Below are positions 61,501-64,000 of a DNA stretch of 64,000 nucleotides, piece by piece. This stretch comes from Mimachlamys varia (taxonomy: Eukaryota; Mollusca; Bivalvia; Pectinida; Pectinidae). The stretch lies in contig OX392529.1 of the NCBI GenBank assembly GCA_947623455.1, positions 62,681,686-62,745,685 on the forward strand, in the 5' to 3' direction. A program made the translations under genes and the position numbers. The notes below the pieces were generated by a model. That model ran no database searches. It was not told the origin of the DNA and saw only the letters and a program-made list of their open reading frames with translations. Each line of letters begins with the position of its first letter. Position 1 is the stretch's first letter.

Positions 61501-62410
61501 TGATCAAGAAAGCTTTCTCCAACTAAACACGTATTAATAATATTAGTATCACTAGCACAAACTATATCTAACAATGATGACGAAGATTCAGTATAAAATG
61601 TTGGGGATTCTACTAGTTGTGACAAATTGAATAAAATAAGCATATCACGTAAGTGAGAAGAGTGGTTTTCAACTAGTAAATTCGCATTAAAATCTCCTGT
61701 TAGTACAATATTGGATATTCCTGTGTTAAAAGCATATTCAATAGACTGAGAGATATGGGACCACGTGATAACAGGGGAATTAGGAGGTCTATAAAAGGTA
61801 CCATATAAACATTTCTCTGAACCGAGAACAATTTCTATCCATACACATTCTATGGTAGGCAGTTCTAGGTCTTGCCTTCTTTTGGCAGATATGTAATCTT
61901 TAACATAAACGGATATACCGCCACCAATACGGTCGGGCCTGCAATAACAGAATGGGTCAGAGTAACCAGGCAAGTTTAGTTCCGGAGATATATCATTCTC
62001 ATTTAGCCATGTCTCAGTGAAGGATAATATAGTAAATTTGTTGAGTTCAGTATATAGTATATCAAGCTTTTGTTTGAGGCTTTGGACATTAAGATGGACA
62101 AACGAATAGTTACTATCAGAACCAAACACGTCACTAACATTCGTAATTAAAGATGAATCGGATGAACTCAGGGATGATGGACCAGGATTTGGTTCAATGT
62201 CACCAGACAATGCTAAATGCCACTGGATCAGAATAAAATATATAGAAAAAATACCCATAATGTCTACTGAACAATAGAAAATGTGATAAGCTGACTTACA
62301 TTTGCAACATTTATGACTTGAAGAGATGCAAAGGCTAACATAGAATATAAAGAAGTATATAAGTAACAGCAATAGCCTTACACATAGCATGTCAAGAACG
62401 GTCACGTAGA
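58590..62410 (-). mobile_element. Non-LTR retrotransposon (LINE), apparently full coding length
   Basis: It comprises the 1142-codon ORF at 58977-62405 and an about 390-bp AT-rich 3' UTR. The UTR starts with a long T-rich tract after the stop and ends near an AATAAA at 58607-58612. The downstream end abuts the right arm of the foldback-like element. The 5' UTR edge is not defined and no separate ORF1 was found upstream. The uninterrupted ORF suggests recent insertion. Confidence 0.9.
58977..62405 (-). CDS. LINE polyprotein: 2A-like leader, APE endonuclease, reverse transcriptase
   Basis: The protein nicks target DNA and reverse-transcribes the element RNA. Residues 8-28 and 49-61 are strongly hydrophobic. 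They are followed by G-D-I-E-P-N-P-G-P (68-76), which fits the 2A ribosome-skipping consensus with the break before P76. An AP-type endonuclease spans about 100-310 (H-L-N-V-Q-S-L at 104-110; E131 in T-E-T-W; G-D-F-N at 237-240; H308). The reverse transcriptase spans about 550-800 (N-Y-R-P-I-S-L-L at 602-609; D-I-S-K-A-F-D at 674-680; G-V-P-Q-G-S at 730-735; catalytic F-A-D-D at 760-763). The C-terminus carries C-S-C…H-F-L-L-x-C, a cysteine/histidine cluster common in such elements. There are no stops or frameshifts. The usual S-D-H at the end of the endonuclease reads R-Y-H here. The clade is probably within the CR1/L2/Jockey group; I cannot assign it more precisely. Confidence 0.93.
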   Translation of the reverse strand: MTVLDMLCVRLLLLLIYFFIFYVSLCISSSHKCCKCKSAYHIFYCSVDIMGIFSIYFILIQWHLALSGDIEPNPGPSSLSSSDSSLITNVSDVFGSDSNYSFVHLNVQSLKQKLDILYTELNKFTILSFTETWLNENDISPELNLPGYSDPFCYCRPDRIGGGISVYVKDYISAKRRQDLELPTIECVWIEIVLGSEKCLYGTFYRPPNSPVITWSHISQSIEYAFNTGISNIVLTGDFNANLLVENHSSHLRDMLILFNLSQLVESPTFYTESSSSLLDIVCASDTNIINTCLVGESFLDQPFRYHCPTYCSFNITKPMKHSFKRNVWLFDRGNYDLFRDKLNFINWNTLIDVDDINASVKNFTDTLLGIAKTCIPNKNITVRSNEPHWMSNEIQRLIRKRKRAHKRAKRTLTNAHWTKFRQIRNKCVNTIKQAKAAYINNLCGSLKKPTNISVRKWWKTVYSLLPNYRKSQIPPLLHNDTVVSDDFEKASLFNDFFCAQSTVDDYNAVLPNIDYECNHTLSDIHITATDVKDAILNLDCSKAIGPDLVNPRLLKESVNIICSPLSSLFNNSLTSGVFPTEWKAANVTPVHKKENQSILTNYRPISLLSIVGKLMERCIFKYVHNFLHAHSLLSPHQSGFRHGDSPVNQLLAITHDIYSALDNGKEIRMVFCDISKAFDRVWHKGLLSKLSCFGIRGSLLKWFENYLYNRKQRVVINGKFSNWSEIKAGVPQGSILGPLLFLLFINDIVKDIRAIIKLFADDTSLYVIVDSPRNSAEVLNCDLRKIHEWSVKWLVNFNPTKTETLLISKKTNTPIHPPLSMNNTLLTEVSSHKHLGLFLSENGGWTDHINYVISKVSPKLNILRKFKFTLDRTSLQTLYLTLILPIFEYGNIIWDNLTKSQADMLENLQIEAARIVTGGTKLTSRVKLYLETGWLPLEQRRKHHKIIHFHKMVHGLLPQYLQEILPQRNNSIHDHNTRVGNNFRPPSCRTSLYMRSFLPSVIRLWNSLPDALKRDPSIIKLKRHLNAPRHKVPSFFNSGSRLGQIHHARLRMECSPLKFYLFRRNLIDSPICSCNQENETNEHFLLRCRFFSDLRIRCFSILTHPLSTEILLFGDSEFTDDENLLIFSCVQDFIISSKRFQ

Positions 62411-64000
62411 TTACAAAGTTTGCAGACTGTACACAGTTGTTAAAGGCACCAGTTCGCGCACGATAAAGCGATAAACTAACAGTTTAAACTAAAGTTTACT
62501 TCATGTGGCACTAACCGGCTTCCGTAGATTAGCCTCGAACGTTCTAAAATTTATTAGTTCGTACTGTCGCTATTTCTTCAACGATCATATGTAAAGTATA
62601 TATATACAAACTGTATACATGATACATGTACTTTTTTATATAACGACACGTGTGCACATCCTTTGTGAAGTAGCATGTGTATACTAAATTATACAAATAT
62701 ATCATGGGTGTCTGTGCAATAGTCCAGAATATTTGACCCTCGGTACTGGTAATCGACATAATGTTCTATTGCACGAGGCCGACACTCATGATATACTTGT
62801 TTTATTACATAATCACTAAAACACACTTTGAATCACAGAAATGGTTTATCCTATTAAAATGTTTTAAATGATAATAGATCAATTTTATAATGGATCGCGT
62901 GAACTATGGCATGTAAAAAAATAAAAAGGTAAATATTCGATTATCTGAGTAATAACAAAAATATCAATCCGTATTCATTGGCGACTCCAAATCTCAGCTT
63001 TCCTTTAGAAATCGCCATGCCTGTTAACGTTGTTGTCTGGCAGCATTATCTGACTGGCTTTGACGCTTGAAACGATAGGAAACGTCACACGGTGTTCAAT
63101 AGTTCGCACGTGACCGTGCAATAGTCATTTTAGCCGTGCAATAGTTCATTTCACTAGTAAATGGTTCAAAACATAGCTTATGCGTATAATTAAGGAAAAT
63201 GAAATGCCTTCAATATATAATAACATAGATTAGTGTGGAATAATAAATATTTCTGGATCAATTATAAACAGGAGTATAAATATGTATGCTGTATGTGTGT
63301 TATAGTTACGGGGAACATTTTTGCAACAAAAATGTAATAAACAGAATATCTAACAGTATGTTTAGTAAAACGAAATATATTCCACTAGTGCGGATTATAT
63401 TTCATATTTTTACTCATGCTAAATACATTGTTAGATATCCTCTACATATCATATTAATAATGCCATTAGGATGTTATTTGTGTTATAATGTTTATACTAC
63501 AGTAATCAGACGTCCGTCGATATATCTATCAGTTTCATGGAGAAAGGATTTCATCTTAAGAGAGAATTTTTTATTAAATATGATGTCGCATATTTAAAAA
63601 CAATAAACGTTATCGCTGTAGTGCTATTATTGCGATAAACGAACGGAAGAACTTATTGATTAATTCACAAACACTATTACATCGATGTAATTAGTTATTC
63701 AGTCCTTAGCGATCAAACTTGATAATTTTTCAGCTTCATATACGTATACTAGTCTTTCAGATACTGAATAGGTCAACATACATAGTGGTCAAATCCAAAT
63801 AATATCTGATATATACATGTGTAATACACACGTACACATTTAAATATGTGACACGTATTCACTTTGTCGGCGCTGGCTGAACTGCCTGATCGGAAGACAC
63901 TTCCATTATGAAGAAAATGCAAAAAGATACTTACTTTATAAGTAAAACAACGACTGTATGGTATTCTGCATAGAAACAGGACGGAAGGCAGTTTTTAATC
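62411..64000. other. Unannotated right end, with a short hairpin at 62698-62795
   Basis: Apart from the hairpin and scattered gtgcaatag motifs (62714, 63114, 63136), no gene or element was recognised. The open frame at 63286-63597 is AT-rich and without recognisable features. Confidence 0.4.
62698..62795. mobile_element. Short hairpin repeat, about 95 bp
   Basis: The left side (atatcatgggtgtctgtgca, atag) pairs with the right side (ctattgcacgag, gacactcatgatat) apart from a small bulge. It is MITE-like in size and form. Confidence 0.5.

Overview
The window looks like nuclear DNA of a marine bivalve mollusc. It is AT-rich. It has intron-containing coding sequence with GT/AG junctions, a complete non-LTR retrotransposon with an N-terminal 2A-like motif, a tRNA-derived SINE whose 3' tail resembles ones I recall from bivalves, and dispersed repeats of a type I recall from oysters and scallops. 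No bacterial, phage, CRISPR or rRNA features were seen. The species is not determined.

Only one host gene is convincingly supported. It lies on the minus strand between about 37.2 and 52.2 kb (possibly reaching 54.3 kb upstream). Two coding exons (51377-52181 and 37248-38374) join in a matching phase to give a predicted 643-residue coiled-coil adaptor. It has a NAP1/SINTBAD-like N-terminal helix and two C-terminal ubiquitin-binding-type zinc fingers like those of TAX1BP1. The roughly 13-kb intron between the exons is almost entirely a 12.4-kb minisatellite whose unit is a copy of the exon/intron boundary, 5' splice site included.

Tandem repeats make up nearly half of the window, in about 16 unrelated arrays with periods of 20 to about 80 bp. 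The largest are a 36-bp array (1.8-4.6 kb), a second unrelated 36-bp array (8.7-13.1 kb), a 30/31-bp array (20.5-23.4 kb), a 20-bp array (27.8-30.2 kb), the 45/51-bp array (39.0-51.4 kb) and a 42-bp array (52.3-54.2 kb). Several have periods divisible by three, so they produce long open frames that are artefacts.

The rest is mostly mobile DNA. There is an apparently intact LINE on the minus strand (about 58.6-62.4 kb, one 1142-codon ORF). Next to it is a foldback-like element with tandemly repeated palindromic arms (57.9-58.6 kb). There is a family of about 0.4-kb TTAA-flanked MITEs (18.7-19.1 and 30.7-31.3 kb, the latter inserted in an older repeat), several hairpin-type MITEs, and a SINE with an 11-bp target duplication (35.7-36.0 kb). 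Two tRNA-like SINE heads (55.8-56.2 kb) and decayed retroelement fragments with gag-like or reverse-transcriptase motifs (window start, 24.4-24.9 and 30.6-32.2 kb) complete the list. Stretches where nothing is recognisable are listed as such.
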